Shown: positions 30,633 through 41,894, numbered from the stretch's first letter. The stretch: DNA of 64,000 bases from Cymbomonas tetramitiformis (GCA_001247695.2 LGRX02009947.1:1-64000); one strand, 5' to 3'. Notes: generated by a model from the sequence alone, not told the origin. Translations and numbers: made by a program.

Positions 30633-31850
30633 GAACCGTGGACTGAGTCGGAGTGGGCTATCTGGGACTCATGTGGCCGCTCGGAGGAGCAGTACTACGA
30701 CGCTGTCAACCGCTTCAACTCGTACCAGGACCCTGACGATGGGGACTGCCCCGACGGTGAGATGACACCTACTCAGCTCCATGTTGCCGTGCACCAGCCT
30801 CCGGACCCTGCGGTGTCTCTGCAGCACTTCAGTGTTGAGCCACAGCAGCCAGCGGTGCCGGCAGCCGACGTGCAGATCACAACAACCAACACCGAATTCC
30901 CTGGAGCTGTGCAGCTGGTGAGCACGGCACCGCAGTCCCGGCCCAGGGGTCCGGGTGGCCCGGGCCGCAGGCCCTATGGGGCGGGTCACTTCATGTACAT
31001 GAGTCTGCTGTGCATTCTGGCATTCTCTGGCACGGCAGATGCGGTGCAGTCTGGTGGTGCCTCCGGTGCTGTGCTGGAGGTGCACCCACGGGCTATGGTG
31101 CTTTGGCATGCTATCACCTGGGGTCTGGCTATCTCGGCCTGTCTTCCTGCCGTTGGTGCCGGGACTCCCGTACGCACCTGGCGACACCTTGTCAACCGGC
31201 AGTCACCAGCGGGCGGGCACCAGCCCTCAGCAACCCAGCCTCCGGCGGGTGAGCCCCGTACCTCTCGCCGCTCCTCACCAGTCTGGACTGCTGTTCTGGT
31301 TATCTGTAGCCTGGCTCTGTGTACCTCGGCACTACTGTTTGGGTACTCTCTGGGTCTGCGGCAGTCAGTCAGTCAGTCAGTCAGTCAGTCAGTCAGCTTA
31401 CCCCGCCAGCAGGGGGGTCCGTCGGCCGTTCTGCTGGTCAGCTTTTCTCAGCTGATGGACTGGCTACCGGTGATACCGGCTTATGTCTGGTCTCTGGTTA
31501 TGCTGTGGGTACGTATGCTTCTGTGGAGCTTGGTGTACTGTCTGGTCAGCTTGGGTCAGTTACAGTGGTCTACCCTCTGGTACCCGCTGGCTATACTGGT
31601 ATTCTGGTCTATGGCAGTGCAGAGTCAGTTCCGTTATATGTGCCCGACGAGGAGTGGGCTGCTTCTGGATTCAGTTCTCTGGCCAGTGCTGTCCCTGCAC
31701 CCGTCCGGGTTGACAGGGGCATCGTGTGTGACTCTGGAGCCACATGTGTCATGTGCGGGGACCTGTCGGCCTGCACCGACGTGGACTACACCCGTACGGT
31801 GGCCTTCACCATGGTCACGGCTGGGTCTCACAGGACGGATGCTACTGTGA
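30633..31850 (+). pseudogene. gag continuation with hydrophobic segments
   Basis: Continues the gag frame after the insertion (EPWTESEWAIWDSCGR). After the conserved patch TTTNTEFPGAV, also seen in the gag of the 42.6-48.6 kb element (ATTDGEFPGFV), come hydrophobic stretches (FMYMSLLCILAFSGTA, VWTAVLVICSLALCTSALLF) that look like membrane segments, unusual for copia gag. The frame then enters the AGTC microsatellite at 31362-31396, beyond which the protease is in another frame. Confidence 0.5.
31362..31396. repeat. AGTC tetranucleotide microsatellite at the gag-pol frame change
   Basis: About eight and a half copies of AGTC. Because the unit is not a multiple of three, gaining or losing one copy switches the downstream frame. 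Both frames read SVSQ repeats here. Confidence 0.85.
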
Positions 31851-33688
31851 CATTCCATCTGTATGGGGTCTGTATCCAGGACGGAGCCATCGACCACTTC
31901 GTTCTCCCAAACTCACACTATAAAGGCGGCTGCCGCACTCTCCTGTCTTCTCGGGTTATGCTTTCCCTCGGCTTCGGGTCCCCTGACCTTGTGTCCCTCA
32001 CTTACACCCACCTGCCTACTGGCCGTGTCTATCGGATCATTGACTCTGGCACAGACTATATGTGGGCGGAGGTCCCTGAGGGGGCAGCCAGTGCACTCAC
32101 CCAGACTGTCTCACGTGTCCGCACCGGTGAGATCTGTGACTGGATGTGGGCACGCTCAGAGTATGCCAAGTGGGCTTTCCTGAAGGGCTCGCCCGCTGCA
32201 CTGGCCAAGACCGGGGAACACAACTTTGACATCTCCCTCTTCGGAGACGACCTCCCCCCCGGCGTGGGTAACAACCAGACCTGCCCAGTCAGGTATTCAC
32301 TGTCTGATTCCTGCTGGGGTCACCTCTGGGCCGGTGCCGAAAAAAATGGCAACCCGCCCTTTGACAGACTCACCTGTGAGCGGATGCTCAAGAAGGCCAA
32401 TCGGGACTTTGCAACCGACCCCGAGCACACGGTATTCATCTTCTTGATTCCCCAGTCACACCTCAGTACCTTCAGGCAGCACCTTATTCACTGGGAGGTG
32501 CTACATGTGTATCCGGCTGGCACAGAGGGCATATTCAGCTACCGTCGTGAGCACACCTATGCTGGACGGCCCCTTCAGTCGGCTGGCTCGGAGGGCGGGG
32601 GGGACCGTGTCTTCATTGCTGGTACCCCGTTCCCGGTGGCTATCATCTACCGTGATCAGTACACGTCCATGAGGTTCACCCCTGAGAGGTGGTGCCATTC
32701 CGCATATGCTCATGCTCATGGTCTCAGGCTGGCTCAGCTCATGGACCTTGGTGTTGACATCGCCCGGCCTGGCACTACAGTTACCCGGGAGCAGCTGCTG
32801 TCTCACAGGGCCTGTGCTGAGGCCTGTGCTGTGTGTGCCCGTATGCGGACAGTGCAGCCGAGTCCGAAGCACCCTCCGGCTGACAGATACAGAGCTCAGA
32901 AGCCTGGGTCTATGTGGGCTGCTGATGCTACAGGCCCGATCACGCCTATTGGCTATGACGGGTCGAGGTACCGCTGGACCTTTGTGGAGTTCACTGTGAG
33001 GTTTACACTTTGCTACTTCTCTGCTGAGAAGTCGGCATACAGCTTCATCCTGGCTCAGTTCCTGGCAGATGTTGTTCATCACGGCTTTGCCTGCACTGGC
33101 CTGGTTCTCCGCACTGATTGTGCCCCGGAGTTGTGTGACCCTGCAGCACAGGCTCTGTACAAACACCATGGCATCAAACACCTGCAGTCGTCACCCACCC
33201 TGCACTGGCAGAACTTCATGGCTGAATATGTGATTGGTAAGATCTCGTCGGTCTCCCGTGCACTCCTGGAGACAGCCGGTATGGACCTCACCTACTGGCC
33301 TCTTGCAGACAGTCATGCCTGCCTGCTATGGGATATCCTGCCTCATGGGCGGGACGCCGTGGTGCCATTCTATCACCTTATGGGCTATCACTTTACCTAC
33401 TCCCGTATCGAGATATTCGGCACCCTGTGCACTGTGGCCATGGATGCTCAGCAGATGCGGGCCCGCCATCCGGGGGTCTCCAAGAAGCGGACCCCCCGGG
33501 CCTGGCAGGGGCGGTTTGTGGGCATCAGCCTCAGGTCCTCGACCTACAAGGTGCTGGACCTGGAGAGGAACAAGGTTGTTTCCGAGGGCCGGCCAGACTT
33601 CATCAGAAACTACTCAGAGTTCGGGCAGGTGATGTCATCGTTCCCTGCCCCCGCTCCCGACGAGCAGCACTCCGCACCCGCCCAGTGA
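31397..33688 (+). pseudogene. copia protease and integrase region
   Basis: VCDSGATCVMCGD is the aspartic protease site. The integrase has a His pair (HSAYAHAH), CAEACAVC for the zinc-binding half, then a catalytic Asp in AADATGPI, a second in RTDCAPEL and a Glu in NFMAEYVIG. The tail has a GRFVGISLRSSTYKVLD block typical of copia integrase C termini. The frame ends at TGA 33686-33688, and the reverse transcriptase continues in the next frame. No start codon is implied; this is part of a polyprotein. Confidence 0.7.
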
Positions 33689-35975
33689 CAGGCCGGAGCC
33701 GTGGAAGGACTACACCACTGACATGGTGGTGACAGTCCATTCCGTGGCTGCCTATTATGACACCCGGGACGGTGAGACCTATGCCACCGTGCAGTTGCTT
33801 GACGCTGGTTCAGCAGACACTTTCTGGACCACCGCCCAGCAGTATGTCATGGCTGACCCTGCGGGCACTGCTTGGTTTGACTTGGTCCACTGGCTGGACC
33901 GCCGCAGGGTCATTGACTGTGTCAATCAACACTACCCGCTCTGGACTCTGGCTAAGGCTCAGGAGGCCCGCGGTGATCCGCTGTATCCGGCACTCATTGT
34001 GTCCACGGACATGAGGCGGTCCAGGTCCTATGGGGTGCTCTTCCGGCCTATGGCCTACGGTGATGTGACTGCCCCACGTGCATATGCCATGGACCTCCGT
34101 GCCAGTCTGGTGGTGTTCCCTGATACCCACAGTGCTTGCCACCTTCCCTTCTCCGACCACCCGGAGCAGGACCAGTGGCTCCTTCCGCACTATGTGGTCC
34201 CACCAGAGGACACGGTCGGTACATTGCCAGCCAGCGGCACACTCAGCTTCTGTCATATCTCTGCTGACCTCGCCGAGCGCCTGTACCACACTGCAGCTCC
34301 TGATCTGACACTGCCAGGTGGGTACCGCCAGGCACTGTCTATGCCTGATGGGGCTCAGTGGGAGGAGGCTATTACCGGTGGGGAGGTGCAGCCTCTGATT
34401 GACCAGGGTAAGATAGAACCGGTGGAGGTGCTACCCGACGGTGAGATCGCCACCAGCACCATCTTTGTGCTGAATAAGCCCTGGAAGCCACGGGATGGTC
34501 TACCGCCCGTCCAAATTCATAAAGCTCGGATGGCCGTGGCTGCCACATGGCACTGGGGCTACACCCAAGCTGAGACCGCATGCGCGGTAGCAGACCTGCC
34601 CACCTTCCGCCTTCTCTTCATCCTGTCTATTATCTTTGCTGGTATGGGGGTTATGGTCTATCACTTTGACGTCAGTCAGGCCTTTGTTCATGCCCGTCTG
34701 GAGGTTCCTATATATGTGCGGTTCCCCTCTGGGTATATGTATAAGGGCAGATATGGCTATGCCAAGCCGCTCTATGCTCTCTACGGGCTACGGACGGCTG
34801 GTGCTTCCTGGCAGAAGCTGGCCAACAAATTCATGAAGTCCTTCACCTATCAGGGAATGCACTTCACCCAGTCCACATATGACCCGTGCCTATACTATAT
34901 TGTGACCTCTGTGTTCGTGGCCTTCGTGGCTGTCTACGTGGATGACTTCGGGCTGACATGTGATGATGCCTTCCACCAGGCTTTCTGGGCAGCTTTCCAG
35001 GCGGCATTCAAGAGCAAGAATCTTGGCCGTATGACAGCCGTCCTGCAGCTTGCGGTTGACTATGATCGGTGGGGCATTGCACTGTCCCAAACCAGGCAGA
35101 TCAAGGAGCTCATGTCCAAGTTCAAGCTTCCGGCCAAAACCTTTCACAATCCGATGGATGTGAACCTCGTTATCCAGAAGCCGGAGCACCCTGATCTCAC
35201 CCTTGTCACCCCGTATCTCTCACTGCTTGGGTCCCTGCTGTGGATTGCACGGTGCACCAGGCCAGATGTGTATTACTCAGTCATATATCTGGCACAGTTC
35301 TCCTCATGCCCCTCGGCTCAGGCCTGGGAGGCACTTCAGAGAGTGGCTCAGTATCTATACTTCACACGGCACTACCGTATCCGTTATGCTTACCCCAGTG
35401 CACCGCTTTCTGTGCTCACAATACAGGTGTATTCGGATGCTGACCATGCTCGTGACAAACTCAACGGGTGTCTCTCCTACTCGGGAGGCATTGTGTTCCT
35501 CAACGGCATGGTCCTTCATTGGGTATGTGCCCGCCAGACTGATGCTGAGATGTCCTCCACTGGATCTGAGTATGTGGCCGCCTCTGTGGTTGGGCAGCGG
35601 GCCATGTCTGCTATCCATATGATTGTGGAGATGTTCGGATTTATCAGAATTACGCAGCAGGAGCCGGGTGTGTCTGCTCTGGCTCTGTCTACGGCCTTCC
35701 CTGCAGCTGACACTTCTTGGATGCAGAGGGCGGCCACGTTCTTCGAGAATCATGCTATGGGTCATGGTCAGATGGGCCCCGCCTCCCCCTACACTACCAG
35801 GAGGCTGAGCCTGTTCCTGACAGCAGCCTGTATGCCCTGCCTCACGCGGTGCCAGTACCATATGATGGCACGGGCTACGAGGACGGTCCGCGGGAGTACC
35901 ACTCTCAGCGGTCTGGCATGTATGGTACCTCTGGACCCTTCATTCCCAGGCTGGAGCTCCCGGTGGCTGTCATGA
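33689..35975 (+). pseudogene. copia reverse transcriptase and RNase H
   Basis: Contains VYHFDVSQAFVHA, YGLRTAGASWQKL and the catalytic YVDDFG, followed by LLWIARCTRPDVYYSV and the RNase H first Asp in YSDADHA with MSSTGSEYVAA. All active-site residues of the copia polymerase are present. The frame is lost about 35780-35830, before the end of RNase H, and this frame stops at 35975. Confidence 0.8.
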
Positions 35976-36241
35976 TTGACAACCAGGCGGCCTCCTCCAT
36001 TCTGAGGAATGTCATGCTATCCACCAAGATTAAGCATGTGTTGATCCGTTTTCACTGCTTTCGGGGGTGGGTGTGTGCTGGGTACCTAGTGCCTGTTTAC
36101 ATCAACACTTTACTCAACCTGGCTGATATCTTCACCAAGCCTCTTCCTGGGCTCAAGGACAAGGTGCGGGTGATCATCAGCATGATCGAGTCCTTCATGG
36201 ACGTGATCCGCCCGCACCCCAGTGGTGCGGGTGACTCCTAG
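35800..36241 (+). pseudogene. copia RNase H C-terminal part in another frame
   Basis: AVMIDNQAASSIL (third RNase H Asp) and LADIFTKPLPG are classic copia C-terminal motifs. They lie one frame away from the preceding segment, so a single-base change near 35780-35830 splits the enzyme. Confidence 0.7.
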
Positions 36242-37040
36242 GTTCTCTGGTCCTCTGTCCGGCTGAGCTGCAGGCCTATGAGCCGGCAGCGGTCGGGCAA
36301 GGGGTCTTTCTGGTCTGACTGGATTGATGCCCTTTGACGTGGTGCCCTTCTGGACTGGACTTTGTGTTCGTGGACAGACTGGTACCTATGACCTGCCCTA
36401 TGAGACCTTAGACACCGACAGCTCTACTCTGACCTTAAGCACATCTGACTGGATTCTGGCCTTTGACTACATCCTGTACCTCTTTGACATCTTCTATGAC
36501 CTCGAGTACTGGTTGACCGTCGAGCTGAGCAGTATCAGATGAGAGTATCTATCGGGGAGCGAGATCTGGCGGAGACCAGTCACTATTTTCATATCCTTGT
36601 GGCAGTCCACCTAGTTGGCATGCATATACTAGTACTTTAGCATTCGGTTTAGAGGGTTAGCCGGAAGCGGGGATGGCGGCAGGTCGGCCCTTTGGTTGAT
36701 GTTGTCCTGATCCGTGGACGGGGACCTCTTTGTTTGCATTAGCTACCTGTTTCACATTCTTGTGCCACCTCAGCCGAGGTGGTGTGCCGAGATTCAGTAG
36801 TTCAGTATCACGTATGACGTATGACAGTGACAGTGACAGTACAGTGACTTCCTACCTGTACTCAGTAGTTCGACTTCGGTAGCTTAGACTGTGACACACG
36901 ATATGATTGCCTAGTGACGGCCTCAGAGCTTAGATAGCCTGAGAGTCGTGTATTCATTTCTATCTTTTGATATACCCGATTGCCTCGCTCAAACCCTACG
37001 GCGTTCAGCGTTTTCACTGTGTCACTAGGACATTCTAGTA
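36242..37040 (+). other. Non-coding 3' region of copia element, LTR likely but not delimited
   Basis: About 800 bp without a gene. A purine-rich stretch (GGAAGCGGGGATGGCGG, about 36663) could be the polypurine tract. GACAGTGACAGTGACAGT repeats lie at 36823-36840. With no second copy in the window, the LTR cannot be confirmed. Confidence 0.3.
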
Positions 37041-37840
37041 CCCATTACCGTCCACGACAGACGAGACTGGAGCAAGACATGATATAGAGAAGGCAACTGC
37101 GCTTCACGCAGGCGTGGGGGAAGTTTACACGAAGGATTTCTGCGACAGCTTGTGCTTTATGCTGGCTGGGGACACTTCCCCAGGGGAAGAGGTGACACCA
37201 GAGGTGCAGGTCGCCAACTACTGCAAGGTGGCCGCCATAGAGCAGCTGGGCACGGGACCGGTACACAGGGTATAAGTCTTCCAAAATTCTTTACGGCCCG
37301 TAAACTATATTTCCGCTGGCCCGCTTTCGGTCAAAACGGTCAAGGAAGGAAAATGCCCGCCGCAGGCGCGAAATTTTGAAAGTAAGTATGGGGGTTTGAT
37401 AAAAAGTGGCATACAATGCCTATATTTTTGGCCGAAGTTTGGCCGGCTCATATTTTTGTGCGGCCCGGGGGCGAAAGCCCCTTCGGCCCGCTTTCGGCCC
37501 GGAGCGAGCTACTGCGGCCCCGGGCCGGCCCGCCACGGTAAGACTTCTACCCTGCCGGTACATCGCTTGTTCGATTTGCACCATCAAGATGAATTGGAGT
37601 GCAACCACGCAGCCCTGTTCGACACGGACCAACCTGAGCTGGTCCTCGACTCTGGGAGATTAGCGAGAGCGGCTTGGAAGGCGCTGAGCTTGGTAAGGCC
37701 CACGCGAGGCACGCATGGCGAAGGAAGTCCTGCTGTGTACAGCAATGAGTACTTTGAAGGCGAACGCATCTTGAAGCCGGAGAAGGTGGACACCGCAGAG
37801 TGCTGGACAAGCGATTCTTCTCGCAAGCTCGGGAGGAAGG
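37041..37840 (+). pseudogene. Polyprotein region upstream of methyltransferase, unknown domain
   Basis: An open frame (HDIEKATALHAGVGEVYTKDF ... LGTGPVHR, given in parts) runs to 37265, is interrupted by a 289-bp hAT-type insertion, and continues in frame from 37555 (LFDLHHQDELE ... VYSNEYFEGERILKPEKV). No known domain recognised. Near 37800-37845 the frame must shift by one to reach the methyltransferase. Confidence 0.45.
37266..37554. mobile_element. hAT-type miniature element, 289 bp
   Basis: Flanked by the 8-bp duplication CCGGTACA (37258-37265 and 37555-37562). Ends CAGGGTATAAGTCTT and, inverted, CAGGGTAGAAGTCTT; the CAGGG start with an 8-bp duplication is characteristic of hAT. The interior is GGCCCG-rich. 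Removing it with one duplication restores the host frame. Confidence 0.85.
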
Positions 37841-38735
37841 TGTGGTGTGCTATGAGCCATGTGGAGGCCTCTGTGCTGGCCTAGAGATGTTACTCCGTAA
37901 TGGAATAAAGGTGGATCGATACTTGTATCAAGATATATCATCGAGCAGTCAGACAGTGGCCAGAGCCAGGTGCACGGCGTTGCTGAGACGATATCCAGAC
38001 CTTATCTCGCCCGATGCAATAGAGTTTGGGGCCCTACCTCACGATCTACACGACACGACGAGCGCCGACTTTATACGAGCAGGGGCTCTTCAAGGTCGTC
38101 AGTGGGTCATGGTGTGCGGGTTTCCATGCCAGGATCTCTCTCCTACTGGAACACTCACGGGCTTGGATGGTAGGCACAGCAAATTGTTTTATGAAGTGGT
38201 TCGGCTTCTGTCCACGCTGCAGCAGCTACAACAGCAGAGGCCCCCAGGCTATGTCCTGGAGAACGTTTCTCCGCTGTCGCACAGACCCGGAACCAAGATC
38301 AGGGACGAAGTGTTCCCGTACATTGCCAGCGTCATTGGTCGACCAGTGTCCTTTGATGCAGCACAAGCAGGCGCCTACGCTCACCGACTGAGGGCGTACT
38401 GGAGCAACCTGTTCCAGAACCACCAGTTCCGCTCCGTGATGGGCAAGGTGGCGAGGCCAGAAGGGCGAGTCGTATCATCAATCGTGTGCAAGGGCTGGCA
38501 GCCCAGGCCGGTGGTGAGGACAGACTGCGCACCCCACTATGTGGTGAACGTGGTGGGAGAACCATTGAGGGCTCTTCCCACCATCATGGCGACGCAAGGG
38601 TATAGAGCATTCAGATTAGCGAGAATGGGCACCGTGGTGCGCACCGCCGACGAGGACACTGAGGAGGAATCCCGAGAGGTGAACCTCGACGAGAAGTCGC
38701 GAGCCATGGGCTACAGCGCAAGTGAACTACAGTAA
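37800..38735 (+). CDS. DNA (cytosine-5) methyltransferase domain of retrotransposon polyprotein
   Basis: About 310 aa with the C5-methyltransferase motifs in order: motif I-like CYEPCGGLCAGLEM, motif IV GFPCQDLSPTG with the catalytic Cys, motif VI YVLENVS, motif VIII-like HRLRAYW (instead of QxRxR), a short recognition region of about 50 residues, then LRALPTIMATQGYRAFR and SRAMGYSASELQ. It would transfer a methyl group to cytosine, perhaps on the element's own cDNA. The apparent stop at 38733-38735 is created by the next inserted element: beyond that insertion the frame resumes and runs into the integrase ORF. C5-methyltransferases captured by retrotransposons have been reported in dinoflagellates and charophytes. 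Confidence 0.85.
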   Translation: MLDKRFFSQAREEGVVCYEPCGGLCAGLEMLLRNGIKVDRYLYQDISSSSQTVARARCTALLRRYPDLISPDAIEFGALPHDLHDTTSADFIRAGALQGRQWVMVCGFPCQDLSPTGTLTGLDGRHSKLFYEVVRLLSTLQQLQQQRPPGYVLENVSPLSHRPGTKIRDEVFPYIASVIGRPVSFDAAQAGAYAHRLRAYWSNLFQNHQFRSVMGKVARPEGRVVSSIVCKGWQPRPVVRTDCAPHYVVNVVGEPLRALPTIMATQGYRAFRLARMGTVVRTADEDTEEESREVNLDEKSRAMGYSASELQ

Positions 38736-39064
38736 TCACTCACCGTTAAGAAAACAGGGATTTTCGGCCAGCCAGCCGTACTCATCCCCCACCCCCCCGC
38801 CAGCGTCAGCGTCATAAGAGAACTCGAAGAATAGTAAGCCAATTTCTTTCAATCAGCCAGCTATTTTCTTAAATTTTCATTGATAAACGCTTAGAACGGC
38901 CATAATTTCAGGAAAAATCGCCTGCGGCGCCAGCACAAAGGTTGCTTATTTCGGGAATTTTCTTAGCCGAAAAAAGCCAGCCAGCCGTACTCATCGAGTT
39001 GGGTACCCCCCCCCAAACGCTGGCTAGTTTCTTAACGTCGGGTTTTCTTAAAGGTGAGTGATTA
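38733..39064. mobile_element. Tc1/mariner-type miniature element, about 330 bp
   Basis: Inverted ends ATCACTCACCGTTAAGAAAA (left) and, inverted on the right, ATCACTCACCTTTAAGAAAA, each next to TA. Internal tracts include CAGCCAGCCGTACTCATC twice. With one TA kept, the methyltransferase frame reads straight through into the integrase frame. Confidence 0.75.
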
Positions 39065-40754
39065 TGTACGCATGGCGGATGGCCTGAACGACGTAGAATT
39101 GGCAAGCATTCTGGGCCTGGCCATGGATCGCAGGGCTATGGAACTGTTGATGGCGGTCGCAGAAGCAAGCAGGAAGGGACTTCCTCACAGCGAGGAGTCC
39201 CCAGTGGCGGAGAATTCCCCAGGACAGCCTATCGCTGTAGACAACAACTGGGCAGACCACGCGAGGTCGGACCTTCAGCAGAGGCAAGCTTTGCTGGCGG
39301 AATGGGTTGGAAATTCAAACGCATACACTCAGCAGGTGGCGAAGACTATGAGTCACCGTGACTGGGAAGAGAAGTTGCAGACGATGTGCTCGCAAGGGCA
39401 GAAAGGTGCAGAAGGAATTGGTGCCCAGCGACAGAACGCGGGGACCAAGAAGAAGAAGAAGGAGTGGCAGCTCTACGCCATTGAACAGTACCGTCAGAGG
39501 CACAAGAGTCACTTCGTGAAGGAGGGCGCGACCCCACCAGCACGCGCTGAGGTGCCTGCTTGGAGTCCGCCTGGTAAAGACAAAGAGATGAGAGTTCCGA
39601 GGCTGGCATGTACCACCAGATTTGTGGACTTGGTGGCCAGCGTTGCAGAGCAGCAGGCTGACCGCGACAAGCATCGAGACATACATGATGATGCGTGGTG
39701 TCTCAGGTGGCTGAAGTCCGATGGCAGCGTGAAATTGCCGGAGGATGAGGTTCGCCGAGTAAGGAGGCGCGCAGCATGGCACCGATGGGATGAGGCCACT
39801 GATGAGATCTACATGGTCACTCTGTCGGGCAAGGAGGTGAGGATACCGAAGCCTGCTGACCGTCTGACATTGGTCAAGGAGTATCACTCCAGGACTGGCC
39901 ATTGGGGAATAAGGCGCACACCGCATCTTTTGTGGCAGCGACATTGGTGGGCCGACCTGAAGAAGGACGTGGAGGCAGTGGTCACTCAGTGCGAGACCTG
40001 CCAGCGAGTGAAGACTCATTACGCCAGGGAAGAGGCGTGCTTGTCCCCGCTTGAGATCGTATCATTCATGTATCGTTGGTCGTTGGACTTGGCGTGGCCT
40101 TCAAGGAGGGTGACGAGGTCTGGTAACAGCATGGTGCTCATCATGACCGAGCACTACACCAGGTTCATAGTCTGTGTGCCTATCCCCAATAAGGAGGCGA
40201 GCACCATTGCGGCAGCATTTCGCAGTCATGTGCTGGCTGTCTTCGGGGCGCCAGCCGAGTGCTTGGTGGATGGAGGCAAGGAGTTCGAGGGTGAGTTCGA
40301 GCAGCTATGCAGAGACTGTCTGATAGACAGGAGGGTCACCTCACCAGACTCGCCAGAAGGTAATGGTCTCACTGAGCGAGTGGTGCGAACGATGAAGTTC
40401 TGTTTCAAGAAGATCGCCTTGGAAAAGGGCCTCGACTACGAGTGGGATGAGCAACTCTGGCCACTGGTGCTGAGCTACAATGCAGCACGCCAGGAGTCCA
40501 CAGGAGTGGCGCCGTTCACCTTACTGTTTGCACAAGAGGCAGTGGTGCCGCCAGATCTGAAGCAGGCGCCTAGTATGGACTTCAGTCCGGAGGTCAGCGA
40601 TGACAAGGACACCCGAGTCAATGATCTCCTCCTGAGAGCACAGGTGGTGAGGCGATTGATGGTGCATGCTGGCTGCAGTCTAGAGATTGCGCAGCATCGT
40701 GACACTTTCAAGGAAGATATCTTACCCCGATTGGCCGGCCCCGGGCCGAACTGA
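39065..40754 (+). CDS. Ty3/gypsy-type integrase region (downstream half of polyprotein)
   Basis: Begins in frame with the methyltransferase once the miniature element is discounted. The N-terminal 200 residues are unassigned. The zinc-binding part is YHSRTGHWG ... CETCQRVK (HHCC). The catalytic core has Asp in WSLDLAW, Asp in VDGGKEFEGEF and Glu in GLTERVVR, spaced as in retroviral-type integrases, then WPLVLSYNAARQESTGVAP, the gypsy hallmark. The frame is lost near 40737 in a GC-rich scrap (GGCCCCGGGCCG), and the C-terminal domain continues at about 40846. The frame is otherwise free of stops. Confidence 0.8.
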
Positions 40755-40845
40755 GTCGCCAAAATGAGGCCCGGGCCGAAGAGGGGCCGAAAGAGGAATT
40801 GCTTACACTTACACTTTACATTATGAGGGAAGAAGGGGTGGTGGC

Positions 40846-41058
40846 TACGAGCCTAAGCCACATCAGTTCAAGGTGGGGGACTTCGTCTACATCAGACGGA
40901 AGCCGCGCAGCGGCATGGAGGTCGCCACCAAGTCCGCCATTCTCAAGCTGGTCAAGATACAGCGGGATGGTGTTGTGGTGCTTGAGGACGCCACCAAGTT
41001 AATGTTACAAGGTGGAGAAGGTGAAGGCATTGGCATGTTTACTTTCAGTTTCGGGTAA
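40846..41058 (+). pseudogene. Integrase C-terminal segment
   Basis: GYEPKPHQFKVGDFVYIRRK ... KIQRDGVVVLED resembles the small beta-barrel that follows the gypsy integrase core. It is separated from the core by about 100 bp of GC-rich inserted or rearranged sequence. Confidence 0.5.
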
Positions 41059-41147
41059 GTTCATGGCAGATGGAGATACGACCCAGTATGCTGAACAAGC
41101 CCATATTTGAGTCTGTGCGACTGCAGGCAGCAGCTACAGATGGGGGA

Positions 41148-41894
41148 TGTTGGAAATTTGGGCTTGTGTATAAGAGCCTAGCGTGTGATCTCAGAATATC
41201 AGAATTTCAAAAAATTTGTAGCTCTACGATCGTGTGCTGTGTTAAGATCTGCCTGGATAATTACCGACACATGTGAATGTTAATGACGAGTTTGATACCT
41301 ACCTGCGAGCGTTGAGATTGCTTGGGTCTGGCAGTATTCGTCCCATCATATGCACGCGTTTGCGACAGCTGTAACAAACGCCGGCCTCCCATGGTACCGT
41401 GCCGGGTTTGTCCAGCTGGTGACAGGCGTGACAGATATGACAAGTATGACAGGTCTCGCGTAAGATGACTGCTCGAGAAGAATAGACCTGCCAAAGAAGA
41501 TATGGTCATTATCGGGTGACCATGAAGTGATAAGATGATATGACAGTTACAACTTTGCCACTGACGTGTCAGTCAGAATGTGGTAAACGGTAACATTGTT
41601 AAAGCTGGCATGGAATAATGACTTTCCATTGGCTAGATGAAGATTTCAGGGCGGAAGCCTGTTACAGTTTTGGAGATGTGACACAGACTTGAGATATAAG
41701 TAAGCTCTGACCGCAGGTCAGGACTAGTGGACTCATTATTGTTTTGCCTTCGCAAGTGCTAGGTGGCTGTTCGCGTGCCAGTGCTAGACCGCTAAAACAG
41801 TTCTGCTCACAGTTTTTGTACAATAATTCGTACTTTTGGTTATTATGCCGATCTTTTGATGAATATATTTTACTGCTGTTTTTATTCTTTTACA
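41148..41894 (+). repeat. LTR of the gypsy-type element (747 bp)
   Basis: Begins TGTTGGAAATTTGGG directly after a purine tract and ends TTTTACA. TATAAG near 41695 could be its promoter. It is followed at once by a partial second copy. Confidence 0.55.

Larger units (their letters stand above)
29144..37040 (+). mobile_element. Ty1/copia-type retrotransposon, 5'-truncated, frame-broken
   Basis: Domain order is zinc knuckle (gag), protease, integrase, reverse transcriptase, RNase H, which is the copia order. Only about 40 residues precede the zinc knuckle, where a complete gag has some hundreds, and no 5' LTR was found, so the 5' end is missing. The right boundary near 37040 is approximate. A 1,086-bp DNA element interrupts gag. 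Frame changes occur near 31370, 33690 and 35800. Confidence 0.75.
37041..41894 (+). mobile_element. Ty3/gypsy-type element with an in-line C5-methyltransferase
   Basis: Starts truncated near 37041 next to the copia element. It contains an unknown N-terminal region, a DNA C5-methyltransferase, a gypsy-type integrase, a polypurine tract (GATGGGGGA, 41139-41147) and an LTR (41148-41894, TG...CA). No reverse transcriptase remains. Two miniature DNA elements (37266-37554 and about 38735-39062) are nested, and a GC-rich scrap interrupts the integrase near 40737-40845. Confidence 0.7.
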
